Numbered from the stretch's first letter, positions 16,695 through 26,306 are shown. The stretch: 64,000 bases of DNA from CAYLLN01 sp964384375 (GCA_964384375.1 CAYLLN010000014.1:43020-107019), one strand, 5' to 3'. A program made the numbers and translations. Notes: generated by a model not told the origin, from the letters alone.

Positions 16695-17039
16695 TCAGCG
16701 AAACGCCCCGAGCGCGCCCAGGGCGATCACCAGGATGATGCCGATGACCGTGCTCACGGCGACATAGATCGTGATCGCCATCGTGTTCGACTTGCCGGTC
16801 TTGCCGTTGTAGGCGTTGCCGCAGCGAAAGCACTTCACGTGCGTAAAAAGCGATGGCCCCAGCACCCCTCCCCACCATGTGAAGCCGACTTTGCTGGCAT
16901 AGACGTTGCCGCAATTCGGGCACGGCGCGTATTGCTGTGCGCCGGGGGGCGGCGGCATTTGCATCGGAGGCCCGCCCGGCGTTTGCGAGGGGGCGTACGG
17001 ATTCGGCTGGTCGGAGAAAGGATTGGGCACGTGGGACAT
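16695..17039 (-). CDS. Small membrane protein with a zinc-ribbon motif
   Basis: The start at 17039 (MSHVPNPFSDQPNPY) is chosen over the open frame to 17120, whose extra residues look like non-coding sequence. The 114-residue protein has a Pro/Gln-rich N-terminus (1-40), a two-CXXC segment CPNCGNVYASK ... VKCFRCGN likely to bind zinc (about 45-80), and a single C-terminal membrane helix (about 88-112, TIYVAVSTVIGIILVIALG). The topology suggests a tail-anchored protein with a cytosolic zinc ribbon. No function is known. Its stop codon lies 7 bp from the deoA start, so the two probably form an operon. Confidence 0.8.
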   Translation of the reverse strand: MSHVPNPFSDQPNPYAPSQTPGGPPMQMPPPPGAQQYAPCPNCGNVYASKVGFTWWGGVLGPSLFTHVKCFRCGNAYNGKTGKSNTMAITIYVAVSTVIGIILVIALGALGAFR

Positions 17040-17089
17040 GGTGGGCCTGCAAAAGATGGTGTGCAGTATCTTCGCAGCGCTGCGATGCC

Positions 17090-17314
17090 ATGTCCAATCC
17101 TCCAACTTCAGCCACGGCATCCGCCCTAATCAAGGTTGCGATTGAGATTGGAGCGCACCACTCGATCTGCACGCCCGATCGCCAGCGGGCGATGTATGAC
17201 GTGTTTCGCGCTGCCGGCACGGCTGAAGAGGAAGAGCAGTTTGCCTTCGCGATCCCAATCGTCGGTGGAGGAGCAACTTGGGACGACGTGCTTACGAAGA
17301 TGGCAGATCACTGA
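17090..17314 (+). CDS. Possible small hypothetical protein
   Basis: A 74-residue frame, MSNPPTSATASALIKVAIEI onward, with balanced composition and an acidic middle (TAEEEEQFAF). It is divergent from the zinc-ribbon gene with about 50 bp between starts. No Shine-Dalgarno site or family match is evident, and an antisense frame of similar size overlaps it, so it may be spurious. I list it because the codon pattern looks more gene-like than its shadows. Confidence 0.35.
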   Translation: MSNPPTSATASALIKVAIEIGAHHSICTPDRQRAMYDVFRAAGTAEEEEQFAFAIPIVGGGATWDDVLTKMADH

Positions 17315-17349
17315 CGCGGCAAATTTCCAAGGCAAACCTGCTCGACCTG

Positions 17350-17646
17350 CTACGATCCGGCAGGAGCGACCGCCGCGGGTGGAGCGATCGACGGCGGTTC
17401 CCAGAGGGATACATACGATTCGAGCGCCGGAGCAATGACCGGCACTTCGTTTTCGATGGCCAGACCGAGCGGCATGTAGATCACACCCAGCACCGTTTGT
17501 GTCGGTTCGTTGAAGGTTCCTTTGGAATCGAGCCAGATCAGCGGCCCAATCGAAAGAACGTACAGCATCGGGAGGGCCAGCAGGATTACTGACAAGACGA
17601 GGACAACTCCCATGCCGCCACCGCGCTGGTTTGATTTATCGCTCAT
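17350..17646 (-). CDS. Small hypothetical membrane protein
   Basis: The start at 17646 gives MSDKSNQRGGGMGVVLVLSV, a short polar N-terminus followed at once by a hydrophobic helix (about residues 12-35, ending LSIGPLIWL). A second weaker hydrophobic stretch lies near TQTVLGVIYMPLGLAI. The tail is Pro/Ala-rich. The length is 98 residues. It looks like a small inner-membrane protein of unknown role; a longer frame to 17727 adds residues without coding character. Confidence 0.7.
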   Translation of the reverse strand: MSDKSNQRGGGMGVVLVLSVILLALPMLYVLSIGPLIWLDSKGTFNEPTQTVLGVIYMPLGLAIENEVPVIAPALESYVSLWEPPSIAPPAAVAPAGS

Positions 17647-17953
17647 GTCGGGATTGTGGGCCCGAAGTGCTTGGGAGGTCAACACCGACCTTCTCCAGGC
17701 TGCGGTTGACATTCCCGAGGGCCGCACTTAACCTATCGAACTGTTCCGATGGGTTCTCTCGTCCTCCGTTGGCATAGCCTGCGGGGTGAAAAGCAGCCCT
17801 TAGGAATCCCGCCCGACGAATCCCACCTCAAAACGCCTGCACGCTTGCCGCGGTTGGAAAAGACCGCAGTGATCCCCCGACTGCTGACGATGCTTGCGGC
17901 ATTTTCTGCTTTCGACGGATCGGTGCTGGGCCACGGCCAGGAGGAACTCCAAA
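17647..17953. other. Intergenic region between divergent genes, 307 bp
   Basis: Must contain promoters for 17350-17646 (left) and for the DUF1549 operon (right). The only clear element is AGGAGG at 17939-17944, the ribosome-binding site of the next gene. I see no RNA gene or repeat here. Confidence 0.55.
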
Positions 17954-20824
17954 GTGCCGAAGCACATCGCCTTGGGGCTCGTTCTGCTCATGGGGCCTGC
18001 CAGCCTGGCATTCCTGCCGCCGGCATGGGGGCAGACGTTGCCGCTGCATCAGAGGATCGACGAGCACCTCGCCCAGACGCACGTTGGCCCTTCGTCCCCG
18101 CTCGCCAGCGATGCCGACTTTGTCCGCCGGGTCTATCTGGATCTGGTGGGGACGATTCCGTCCACAGCCGAGGCGAGGGCTTTTTTCGCCGACGCATCGC
18201 CGGACAAACGCGCCAAGCTCATCGACCAATTGCTCGCCAGTTCGCGACACGCACAGCATCTCGCCAACGTGCTCGACGTGATGCTGATGGAAAGACGGCC
18301 CGACAAGTACGTCCCAGCCGCTGACTGGCAGAAATACCTGTACGAGTCGGCGCTTGCCAACAAGCCCTACGACGTGCTCGTTCGCGAGATCCTGTCGAGC
18401 GACGGGACCGATCCGGCGACGCGGCCGGCTGCGAAGTTCATGCTCGAGCGTGAGGCCGAGCCGAACTTGCTCGCGCGCGATGCCGGGCGAGTTTTCTTTG
18501 GCGTCGATTTGCAGTGTGCCCAGTGCCACGACCATCCGCTCGTGGACGACTATTACCAGGCTGACTACTACGGCCTGTTCGCCTTCTTCAGCCGCACCCA
18601 GCTGTTCACTTTTCCCGATCCCGACAAACGCACCGTGCTGATGGACAATGCCGCGGGTGAAGCTTCGTTCCAATCGGTCTTCGATGCAACGGCCAAGGGG
18701 AACACGCTCCCGCGAGTCCCCGGCGGCCGCCAAATCGACGAGCAACACTTTCCGGCGGGCCAGGAGTGGACGGTCGCGCCGGCGAAGGACACGCGGCACG
18801 TCCCGAAGTACATCCGCCGCCTGCAGTTGGCCGCACAGGCGACGGCTCCGACCAACCGCCAATTCAGCCGCAACATCGTTAACCGAATTTGGGCGCAGAT
18901 TCTCGGTCGCGGACTCGTCGAGCCGGTCGATCTGCATCACAGCGGTAATCCGCCGACGCATCCACAATTGCTGGAAATGCTGGCCGACGAATTCGTGGCG
19001 AGCAAGTACGATCTGCGGCTATTGATTCGCGAGCTAGCGCTCACACAAGCCTACCAGCGATCGCTGGAACTGCCGGCCGATCTGGCCGCACAGGCAGCCA
19101 GCGTGAGTGGGCTTGTTCCAACCCTCGAACCTGAGCAAGCCCGGCTTGATGCCGCGGCCGCGCAATCGCTCTCCGCGCAAAGGCAAGCCTCCGACGAGTG
19201 GGCGGCGGCTCGCAAAACGATTCCGCCCGTCGTGGAGGAACTCACGAAGGCGGCAGCGCCGATTCCTGACGCTCAGAAGGCAATTGATGCGGCAGCGAAG
19301 GCGCTGTCCGAAGCGCAGGGGCAGATGACTGCCAAACAGGACGTGGCCAAATTACTGATCGAAACGGCGGCCAAGGCCAAGGAAGCGACCGCCAAACTGC
19401 CCGACGAAAAAGAACTTGCCACGGCCGCGACCGTGTTTCAGGCCCGCGCGGACCAGGTGCAGGCCGAAGTAGCCGCCCTGACCAAGTCGGTCGAAGAAAA
19501 GACGGCGGCTTCCAAAGCGGCCACCGACCAACTCGCGGCAATCAACAAGGGGATCGAGGAGATCAATCTTCGTGTCTCTGCGGCGCGACAGCAGGTGATT
19601 GCGCTGGAAGCGAAACATCTGGCGGCAGCGGAGCAAAGTCGTGCGGACCGTTTCCAGGCCAAGCTGGCACTACGCCGAGTGAACGAAGCCAAATCGCAAG
19701 CTGCCTACGCGTCAGCCGCGAGTGCCGTAACGACCGCCCGGGCCAGTGCCAACAAACTTTCCTCGGATCTTGCTGCAGCTAAAGCGCTTTCGGCAAAACT
19801 GGCGACGGAACTGCCGGCGATGCAGGCCATAGCCGCTACCGCGCAGAAGGCAAACGACGATGCGGTCAGCGCCCTCTCTGCTGCCAAGCAGGCATTTGAG
19901 GCGAAAGAAGCCGTCCGCAAAGAACTGGCGGAGGTGCTGGCTACTGCAGAAGCGGCAGCAGCCAAGCTCCCGCAAGACGCGGAACTCGCCCAGGCGACGC
20001 AGGCGATCAAGGCCCGCACCGTATTGCTGACAACTGAGAGCGTCGAAGCTCAAAAGACGCTTGCCGCCAAGGATGAGTTAACCAAGGCAGCAGCCGCCCA
20101 GCTTGCCGCAGCAACCGAGACCGTCACGGCAGCGACGACGCAGATGTCAGCCGCTGAAGCGACGATTACAACGCTTGAGCCGCAACTTGCCCCGGCCCAA
20201 CAGCAGGCGGTTGCAACCGCGGAGGCCGAGCGTCAACTGGCGGGCGAATTCGCCGACCGATGGGCGCGAGACTTCGCCACGCGAAGCCTGCGGCAGTTGT
20301 CCCCCGAGCAATTTGGCTGGAGCGTGTTGCGAGCCACCGGCGTGTATGAAAATTACGTTGCCGCTTCGGCTGCCGAGATCGAGAAGTCTGCTCCGCTTTC
20401 GGAAGCGGCCAAGGGCGATCCCGCGCAGCTCGCCGAGCGGCAACGAAAGATCGGCGAGGATGTTCATACCAAACTCGCGCCGAGCGTGGTCGTATTCGTC
20501 CAGCTTTTTGGCGCGGGTGTCGGTCAGCCTCAGAGCGACTTTTTTGCCACCGTCGATCAGGCGCTATTTCTGGCCAACGGCGGCGTGGTGAAGGGATGGC
20601 TCGCCCCCAGCGGCGACAACCTGACCGGCCGTTTGCTCAAGCTTGAAGACCCGAGTCAGATTGCCGATGAGCTTTATGTGAGCGTCCTCACCCGCTTGCC
20701 GACCGATGCCGAAAAGGGAGAAGTCGCCAAGTATTTGGCGGCTCGGCCCACCGACAAGCCGCTCGCCCTGCAAGAGTTGGCCTGGGCCTTGCTGAGTTCC
20801 GCGGAGTTTCGCTTCAACCACTAG
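17954..20824 (+). CDS. DUF1549/DUF1553 planctomycete cytochrome-type protein with long coiled-coil insert
   Basis: The GTG at 17954 is chosen because AGGAGG lies 9 nt upstream and the product then starts with a signal peptide, VPKHIALGLVLLMGPASLAF. The mature protein has a DUF1549 domain (about 35-240) with the haem-type motif CAQCHDH near 188, the start of DUF1553 (about 290-380, NRQFSRNIVNRIWAQILGRG), then about 390 residues of Ala/Lys/Glu-rich coiled coil (380-770), and finally the rest of DUF1553 with LTRLPTDAEKGEVAKYL and a terminal SAEFRFNH. The coiled coil interrupts DUF1553 and is unusual. It heads an operon with DUF1501 and WD40 genes. These pairs have been linked to polysaccharide use, without proof. 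Confidence 0.9.
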   Translation: MPKHIALGLVLLMGPASLAFLPPAWGQTLPLHQRIDEHLAQTHVGPSSPLASDADFVRRVYLDLVGTIPSTAEARAFFADASPDKRAKLIDQLLASSRHAQHLANVLDVMLMERRPDKYVPAADWQKYLYESALANKPYDVLVREILSSDGTDPATRPAAKFMLEREAEPNLLARDAGRVFFGVDLQCAQCHDHPLVDDYYQADYYGLFAFFSRTQLFTFPDPDKRTVLMDNAAGEASFQSVFDATAKGNTLPRVPGGRQIDEQHFPAGQEWTVAPAKDTRHVPKYIRRLQLAAQATAPTNRQFSRNIVNRIWAQILGRGLVEPVDLHHSGNPPTHPQLLEMLADEFVASKYDLRLLIRELALTQAYQRSLELPADLAAQAASVSGLVPTLEPEQARLDAAAAQSLSAQRQASDEWAAARKTIPPVVEELTKAAAPIPDAQKAIDAAAKALSEAQGQMTAKQDVAKLLIETAAKAKEATAKLPDEKELATAATVFQARADQVQAEVAALTKSVEEKTAASKAATDQLAAINKGIEEINLRVSAARQQVIALEAKHLAAAEQSRADRFQAKLALRRVNEAKSQAAYASAASAVTTARASANKLSSDLAAAKALSAKLATELPAMQAIAATAQKANDDAVSALSAAKQAFEAKEAVRKELAEVLATAEAAAAKLPQDAELAQATQAIKARTVLLTTESVEAQKTLAAKDELTKAAAAQLAAATETVTAATTQMSAAEATITTLEPQLAPAQQQAVATAEAERQLAGEFADRWARDFATRSLRQLSPEQFGWSVLRATGVYENYVAASAAEIEKSAPLSEAAKGDPAQLAERQRKIGEDVHTKLAPSVVVFVQLFGAGVGQPQSDFFATVDQALFLANGGVVKGWLAPSGDNLTGRLLKLEDPSQIADELYVSVLTRLPTDAEKGEVAKYLAARPTDKPLALQELAWALLSSAEFRFNH

Positions 20825-20834
20825 GAAACCTCAC

Positions 20835-22124
20835 ATGCGTTGCGACTATGCCTGCCAGGGAGTCGATCACGTTCTGGCCCGCCGCCAGTTCCTCACTGCG
20901 GCAACCGCCGGTGTGGGCGCGGTCGTCGGTGGACTTGGCCTGCTGGCCGGATCGGCCGCGGCCGAGCAACTCGCCAAGGACCAGAAGCGTGTGGTGGTGT
21001 TCAACATGCATGGCGGCCTTAGCCAGCTGGAAAGTTGGGATCCCAAGCCTGCAACCAACACGGGTGGGCCTTTTCGAGCGATTCCCACGTCGGTCCCCGG
21101 CGTTCACGTGAGTGAGCTGCTGCCGCACACGGCGAAGCAAATGCATCATCTGTCGCTCGTGCGCAGCGTGAACACCAAGGAAGACGACCACGGGAAGGGG
21201 GCCTACCTGATGCTCACCGGCCGCCGGCAAACGCCCGCCGCCGACTTTCCGATGATGGGCGCGGTGATGGCCAAGTGCCTCGAATCGCCCGGCAACTCGC
21301 TGCCCGGGCACATCTCAATCACGCCCGGCGGCGGCGGTGGTCGGGGGAGCGACGCGGCTTACCTCGGTCCGCGATATTCGAGCATCACGCTGGGCAACGG
21401 CAATCCGCCGCAGAACTCGGCCCGCCCTGGCGACATCTCCGAAGCAGCCGATGCCAGCCGGCAGTCGTTCCGCCGCCTGGCCAACGAGCAGTTTTTGTCC
21501 CGCCGTCGGACGGCCCTCACCGATGCCTATGTCGGCAGCTACGAGCAAGCCTTGGACCTCATGCGCCGCGGCGAGGTCTTCGACGTGGCGAAGGAACCCG
21601 AGCAGGAGCGCGATCGCTACGGCAAGCACGACTTCGGCCGGCATTGCCTGCTTGCTCGCCGCTTGCTGGAACATGGAGTCACGTTCGTCCAAATCAGCCA
21701 CAGCAACTACGACACGCACAACGAGAATTTCGACTTTCATCTCGAACAGATGGGTGAGTTCGATCGCCCCTTTGCAACGTTCATCGAAGACCTGGCTCAG
21801 CGTGGAATGCTGGAAAGCACGCTGGTCGTGGTGCTTTCAGAGTTCGGTCGCACGCCGAACATCAATCTGTACTATGGCCGCGATCACTGGAGTGCCGCCT
21901 GGTCGGTCTGTCTGGCCGGAGCAAAGCTGGCTCGCGGAGCGGTCATTGGCAAGACGAACGATAACGGCACAGCCGTTGCCGACCGCGAGGTCAACCAAGG
22001 ACACCTCTTCCACACGTACTTAAGCGCCCTGGGACTCGACTCGCGCGGCCATTTCACGATCGCCGGTCGCGAGGTTCCGCTGGCCGATCCGGCCTTTCAG
22101 CCGATCGACGAACTCATCGCCTAA
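20835..22124 (+). CDS. DUF1501 family protein (sulfatase-like fold), Tat-exported
   Basis: The 429-residue protein starts 10 bp after the DUF1549/DUF1553 stop. A Tat-type signal is visible, with ARRQFLTAATAGVGAVVGGL near residues 15-35. The body has typical DUF1501 landmarks: VVVFNMHGGLSQLESWDPKP, a C-terminal TLVVVLSEFGRTPNINLYYG, and GRDHW. DUF1501 proteins resemble alkaline phosphatase/sulfatase-fold proteins and nearly always accompany DUF1549/DUF1553 proteins, so the two are expected to act together outside the cytoplasm. The substrate is unknown. Confidence 0.93.
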   Translation: MRCDYACQGVDHVLARRQFLTAATAGVGAVVGGLGLLAGSAAAEQLAKDQKRVVVFNMHGGLSQLESWDPKPATNTGGPFRAIPTSVPGVHVSELLPHTAKQMHHLSLVRSVNTKEDDHGKGAYLMLTGRRQTPAADFPMMGAVMAKCLESPGNSLPGHISITPGGGGGRGSDAAYLGPRYSSITLGNGNPPQNSARPGDISEAADASRQSFRRLANEQFLSRRRTALTDAYVGSYEQALDLMRRGEVFDVAKEPEQERDRYGKHDFGRHCLLARRLLEHGVTFVQISHSNYDTHNENFDFHLEQMGEFDRPFATFIEDLAQRGMLESTLVVVLSEFGRTPNINLYYGRDHWSAAWSVCLAGAKLARGAVIGKTNDNGTAVADREVNQGHLFHTYLSALGLDSRGHFTIAGREVPLADPAFQPIDELIA

Positions 22125-22141
22125 CTCGCCTTCTCGCAGCC

Positions 22142-23131
22142 ATGCTCGACATCAAACAAGCCCACGTGGCCGCCGACTGGGCACACGATAGTCCGCTTAT
22201 CGCGTGCCGTTTCGATCCGAAGGGTCGATTTGCATTTTCGACGGCGGAAGACAATCGCATCCAGCGGTGGAACGTGCCGGATGGGAAGAAGACGGTGCTG
22301 GCCGGGCACGATAGCTGGGTCTTTTGCCTCGGTCTTTCGCCCGATGGCGAAACGCTGCTCAGCGGCGGTGGCGATGGCAAGCTGCTCTGGTGGCCGGCAG
22401 CCGTCGAAGCGCCGACGCCCTCGCGTAGCATCGACGCCCATGCGGGCTGGGTGCGCTGCCTGGTGATCAGCCCGAATGGCCAGCAAGTGGCAACAGGCGG
22501 CAACGACGGGCGGGTCCGAGTTTGGAATCTGGCCGACGGCGCGAAGGTGCATGATCTGGCTGGGCATGAGGTCCCTGTCTATAGCCTGCTCTGGCATCCA
22601 AGCGGCCAAGTGCTCCTTTCGGGCGACCTGCGCGGCAACGTGAAACAATGGGATATGGCAACCGCCGCGGTCGCTCGCACGTTCGACGCCAAGGCGCTTC
22701 ATTCGTACAACGGCGGGCAACAGGTCGATTTTGGCGGCGTCCGGAGCATGGCCCTCAGTCCCGACGGCAAGCACCTGGCCTGTGCGGGTCTCCACAAAGC
22801 CGAGAATCCGCTCGGCGCCGTGCTCGAGCCGCTCGTCCTGCTCATCGAGTGGGAATCGCAAAAGCTTGTTCAGCAGCACATCGCCGAAGGACTCAAAGGG
22901 CCGCTCTGGCGGGTGCAGTATCTCACCGATGGGACGCTCTGCGGCATCATGGGCGGTTCCGGCGGCGGGATTCTCCTGTTCTGGAAGGCAGATCAGAACA
23001 AAGACGTGCATCGGTTTGCACTGCCGAACCTTGCCCGCGATATGGACCTGCATGCCGACGGCTTACAGGTCGCCACCACGCACGCCGATCGCCACCTGCG
23101 GATCACTCGGCTGGCGATGAAATCGGCGTGA
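22142..23131 (+). CDS. WD40-repeat protein of the DUF1549-DUF1501 operon
   Basis: The 329-residue protein follows DUF1501 by 17 bp. WD40-type blades are seen at FDPKGRFAFSTAEDNRIQRW, LSPDGETLLSGGGDGKLLWW, ISPNGQQVATGGNDGRVRVW and further on, giving about six or seven blades, enough for one propeller. Unlike its partners it has no signal peptide, so it may act in the cytoplasm or be exported another way. In planctomycetes WD40 genes are often found beside these pairs; a binding or scaffolding role is inferred. Confidence 0.88.
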   Translation: MLDIKQAHVAADWAHDSPLIACRFDPKGRFAFSTAEDNRIQRWNVPDGKKTVLAGHDSWVFCLGLSPDGETLLSGGGDGKLLWWPAAVEAPTPSRSIDAHAGWVRCLVISPNGQQVATGGNDGRVRVWNLADGAKVHDLAGHEVPVYSLLWHPSGQVLLSGDLRGNVKQWDMATAAVARTFDAKALHSYNGGQQVDFGGVRSMALSPDGKHLACAGLHKAENPLGAVLEPLVLLIEWESQKLVQQHIAEGLKGPLWRVQYLTDGTLCGIMGGSGGGILLFWKADQNKDVHRFALPNLARDMDLHADGLQVATTHADRHLRITRLAMKSA

Positions 23132-23166
23132 TCAGGCATTTGCTTTGAGCCTGCGCCGCAAGCAAC

Positions 23167-24636
23167 TCATTTCTTCTCTGTGACGGTGCTGGCCGACTCG
23201 CGCAAAAGTTTCAGCGCGCTTTCCACCAGCATCTCTCCCGAACCTGGTTCGACGGCAGAGTTGGCGACCTCGTAGCTGCCGCCGGCATAGGCGGCTCGCG
23301 TCGGAATGTAGATCGTCTCGACGCAGTTCGACAGCTCGACGACGAGCGTCGTGCGATAGGGGGAGCCGCGTTTGATCGCCAGACCCAGATCGACAAACAC
23401 TTCGCCCGGCAGAAAGACCAGCGCGACGTCGCGTCCCAGGGTGATGGTAACGACATCCACGGGCAAGGTTTCGCCGATCCCCGACCACGTGCGCGAGAGG
23501 CCCCAACTGATGAAGTCCGGCGTCTTCACCTGCGACGGTCGATGGCGAAGGTGATCGAGCACAACTGCTTTGTGTGCCGCAACGAGGTCGAAAAACTCGA
23601 CTTTCTCGCCGGCAGCGGCGGCGGGAAGCTGCTGGGTAGCACGTCGCAGTTGCTCCTCGGTAACCGCTTGGAGCGGCAAGCGAACCGTCCCGGAATGGAC
23701 TTGGAGCTTCGGTTGACCGATCGTTTTAAACGTGTTCAGTGCCGGCTCAATAGTTGCCGCCAAGGCATTGCCAATGGCTACCGTCGCGTTTCGTTCGGTC
23801 TTCACGGGATCGATGTGATTGACGTCGCCGCAAGTGCCCGCCCCGAAGAGCGAAATGACGGGAGATCCCAATTTCTTGCGCAGGGCCTGCTCGATGTAAT
23901 AGGGATAGTCGCCGCTCCACTCCTGCCCGCCGACCGTGTCCAGATGCAACGCGAAATTGCTGATGACGCCGCGCACGCTCTTGCCATCGGCCGATTGAAT
24001 CGAAAGCAGCCCAATTTCCGGGTCGATAGGTCCGGCCGCACGAACGACCTCCGGATTGTCGAGCCGCTGCCACGTCCGCACGCTGCCATCGCGCATCACG
24101 AACCGCCGGTTAAACGAAACCGGCTCGCTCTGCTCGGTCGATCCGGCGGCCACGCTCGCCGGCTGTGCGGCTGCGTGTGCTTCGACGATTGCCCGCACCA
24201 GCCCGTCGATGAGCTTGGCCGCATACGGTGGAGGATTCGCGGCGCTGGGTTGCTCACCAAGGAACTCGTACAAGTTGCGGCTGTAGTCTGGAGCCGTGTG
24301 CGAGTGGGTTGCCGAAACGACAATGTGCTCCGCTGGAATGCCGGTCTTCTCCGCGGCTCGCCGGCGAACTTCCACGTAGAGATCGCGGGCAATTCCCGTC
24401 AAATCGGCCACCACCCAGGCAGCCTGCTGCTCTCCCTGTCGAAAGACAACGGCTTTGGCCTTCAGTGGATCGCGCGTTCCCGTCGCCAGCCGCTCGTGGT
24501 AGTAGCCGGCCATCGGAAAGCCCGTGGGGGGCGTGATGTCAGCTTCTGCGACGCCGACCTGCAGCGGTTCCGCAGCGAGGACGCTTGTGTCGCAAAAAAT
24601 GACGAGCAACGAACAAGTCGCCAGAATCCATCGCAT
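23167..24636 (-). CDS. Neutral/alkaline ceramidase-like exported hydrolase
   Basis: The ATG at 24636 (MRWILATCSLLVIFCDTSVL) is preferred since GAGGTGG lies just upstream; another ATG at 24648 is possible. The signal peptide ends near VLAAEP. The body matches the N-terminal domain of neutral/alkaline non-lysosomal ceramidases: VGVAEADITPPTGFPMAGYY, VVSATHSHTAPDY with the metal-binding His pair (about residue 115), FALHLDTVGG and GTCGDVNHIDP. At 489 residues it lacks the full length of true ceramidases, so the substrate may be another amide or ester. It converges on the WD40 gene with 35 bp between stops. Confidence 0.88.
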   Translation of the reverse strand: MRWILATCSLLVIFCDTSVLAAEPLQVGVAEADITPPTGFPMAGYYHERLATGTRDPLKAKAVVFRQGEQQAAWVVADLTGIARDLYVEVRRRAAEKTGIPAEHIVVSATHSHTAPDYSRNLYEFLGEQPSAANPPPYAAKLIDGLVRAIVEAHAAAQPASVAAGSTEQSEPVSFNRRFVMRDGSVRTWQRLDNPEVVRAAGPIDPEIGLLSIQSADGKSVRGVISNFALHLDTVGGQEWSGDYPYYIEQALRKKLGSPVISLFGAGTCGDVNHIDPVKTERNATVAIGNALAATIEPALNTFKTIGQPKLQVHSGTVRLPLQAVTEEQLRRATQQLPAAAAGEKVEFFDLVAAHKAVVLDHLRHRPSQVKTPDFISWGLSRTWSGIGETLPVDVVTITLGRDVALVFLPGEVFVDLGLAIKRGSPYRTTLVVELSNCVETIYIPTRAAYAGGSYEVANSAVEPGSGEMLVESALKLLRESASTVTEKK

Positions 24637-24790
24637 GGTCCACCTCATTAACTTTGAGAATCGGACTGCGAATATCGTTGGCCTGCAGCGCGCTGTCAAT
24701 TCTGTCGGAGAGTGGCGCGTGGAAAGTGGCAGCCAGCTCGTCAGCGAAAATCGCCCCTGGCGCGATTGCTCAGGCCAGGGGCGTTGCTGA

Positions 24791-25903
24791 TTACAGCAGG
24801 TTGGTCACGCGGTCTGCGAGACGCTGCTCGCCTCCCAGCACGACCTTCAGGTTGCCGGCAGCGGCGATCTTCTCGAGGACCTCCAGCTCGCGCAGCCGCA
24901 TCAGCGTCGGGTGCTCGACCAGCAGCTTGGCCGTGTTGGCCTGGCTGCGGATCGCGGCCGTCTCCTCGCGGCGAGCGATGAGGTTGGCCTCGGCGGCCTT
25001 CTTGGCCTCCGTCACCTTGTTCATCAGCTCCCGCATGTCACCCGGCAGGACGATGTCGCGAATGCCGACCGACGCGAGCGCCAGACCCAGCTCCGTCGCC
25101 CGCGTGCGGAGCGCCTGCTCAACCTCGCGGCCCACCTCGTCCTTGCCGACGAGCAGCGCGTCGAGCTCTCGCGCGCCGATGGCGGCCCGCAGGGCGTGCT
25201 GTACCTCACGGTACAGCGCCTGGCGGACGTCGTCGGTCGCGCCGACGGCCCGAACCGGATCGACGATGCGGTAGGTCACGCCGGCGTTGATCCGGAGCGT
25301 CACCTTGTCGGCCGTCATGATCTCCTGGCCGGCGACATCTAGCACCGTCTCGCGGAGGTCGAGCGCGACGAGCTTCACCGCCGCCACGTTCTTCCAGAGG
25401 GCGTACCGGCCCGGGGCGAGCGTCTCCGCGTGCTTGCCGTCCACCAGCAGCACGCCGGCATGACCCGCCTCGACTTGGCAAACGTCGAGCACGCGAGCGA
25501 CCTCGACGCCGCGGCCGACGATCGCCGCAAGCTCCTTGTGCTCGAAGCGAATCGTGCGAGCATCGACGATCTCGGCGCGCACCTCGCGCTGACCGGTCCA
25601 GAAAGCGTGCTGACCAGGCGGCAGGATGTGGCTGAAGCGGCCGTCGATCCAGACGAGCGCCCGCTCGTGGTCCTTCAGGTCCAGAACGAGCGCCCGGCCC
25701 GCGAGCGCACCCGACTTCACGATCTGGTCGAGCTGCTCGTGGACGAGCCACGGCGCGCGCTGCGAGACAACCTGCACCTGCGTGCGGCTGAGCAAATCGA
25801 AGATCCAGCGGCGGCCCGGGCCGAGCAGGCGCGCGAACTCGCCATCGCGGAACACGAGACCCAGCTCGTAGCTCCGAATCTTGATGCGGTGCAGAATGGT
25901 CAT
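24791..25903 (-). CDS. SPFH/band-7 (slipin or stomatin-like) protein
   Basis: The ATG at 25903 is supported by GGAGG (25909-25913) 5 nt upstream; the longer frame runs into repeats. The 370-residue protein has an N-terminal region MTILHRIKIRSYELGLVFRD, two related beta-rich segments, then the SPFH-like part with VDPVRAVGATDDVRQALYRE and VGIRDIVLPGDMRELMNKVT, a helical stretch EAKKAAEANLIARREETAAI and a C-terminal tail. Such proteins form oligomeric assemblies at membranes and often pair with NfeD proteins, but none is next to it. It lacks an obvious strong membrane helix. It lies downstream of the tRNA array on the same strand. Confidence 0.85.
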   Translation of the reverse strand: MTILHRIKIRSYELGLVFRDGEFARLLGPGRRWIFDLLSRTQVQVVSQRAPWLVHEQLDQIVKSGALAGRALVLDLKDHERALVWIDGRFSHILPPGQHAFWTGQREVRAEIVDARTIRFEHKELAAIVGRGVEVARVLDVCQVEAGHAGVLLVDGKHAETLAPGRYALWKNVAAVKLVALDLRETVLDVAGQEIMTADKVTLRINAGVTYRIVDPVRAVGATDDVRQALYREVQHALRAAIGARELDALLVGKDEVGREVEQALRTRATELGLALASVGIRDIVLPGDMRELMNKVTEAKKAAEANLIARREETAAIRSQANTAKLLVEHPTLMRLRELEVLEKIAAAGNLKVVLGGEQRLADRVTNLL

Positions 25904-26306
25904 ACAAACCTCCGATGCAATGCGGATTGCGAAATGAAATGCAATTCCGCATTCCGCATTCCGAACTTGAAAGAGACCCTTGGAAGGCGGAACGTTCGCC
26001 CAATCGCACCAGAAAGTCGCGGAGTGTCGCTTGAGCACGGCTCCGCTCGCCGGTGGGCAAACTGCGTTAGCCGGGCGACGCCCTTCACATTGCGAAAGAG
26101 CGGCATCCTGGCATCAGCAGCCGCTTTTCGGCTGAAGAGCCGTGCGGCGGCGCACTACAGGGCGCTGGCCGGTGTTGCCACCCGCGGCTGCCGGCATTGC
26201 AGAGCAATCCCAGCGGGCCGCAGGCAGCGGATCGGTTGAAAGCCCGCCTCCCGCGGGCCGTTGTGGTGGCGCTTGCGCGCCGGTCCAGAGCAGGTGTTTA
26301 GCCTGC
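25904..26306. other. Intergenic stretch of 403 bp between SPFH gene and tRNA array
   Basis: Contains the SPFH ribosome-binding site, the ATTCCGC repeat cluster and otherwise no convincing gene. Short open frames here have poor coding character. Confidence 0.6.
25941..25966. repeat. Short tandem ATTCCGC repeats
   Basis: ATTCCGC occurs three times in near tandem, ending in ATTCCGAAC, 28 bp upstream of the ribosome-binding site of the SPFH gene. Similar words recur at 27010-27085 and inside the gene 37454-39859, so they are members of one dispersed repeat type. Confidence 0.75.

Noticed and set aside
17126..17335. Minus-strand frame of 69 codons opposite 17090-17314
   Set aside because: Cys/Arg-rich composition without start signal; less gene-like than the plus-strand frame, which is itself doubtful.
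24648..24648. Alternative start of the ceramidase-like gene
   Set aside because: The ATG at 24636 has a better placed GAGGTGG; the twelve extra bases do not improve the signal peptide.
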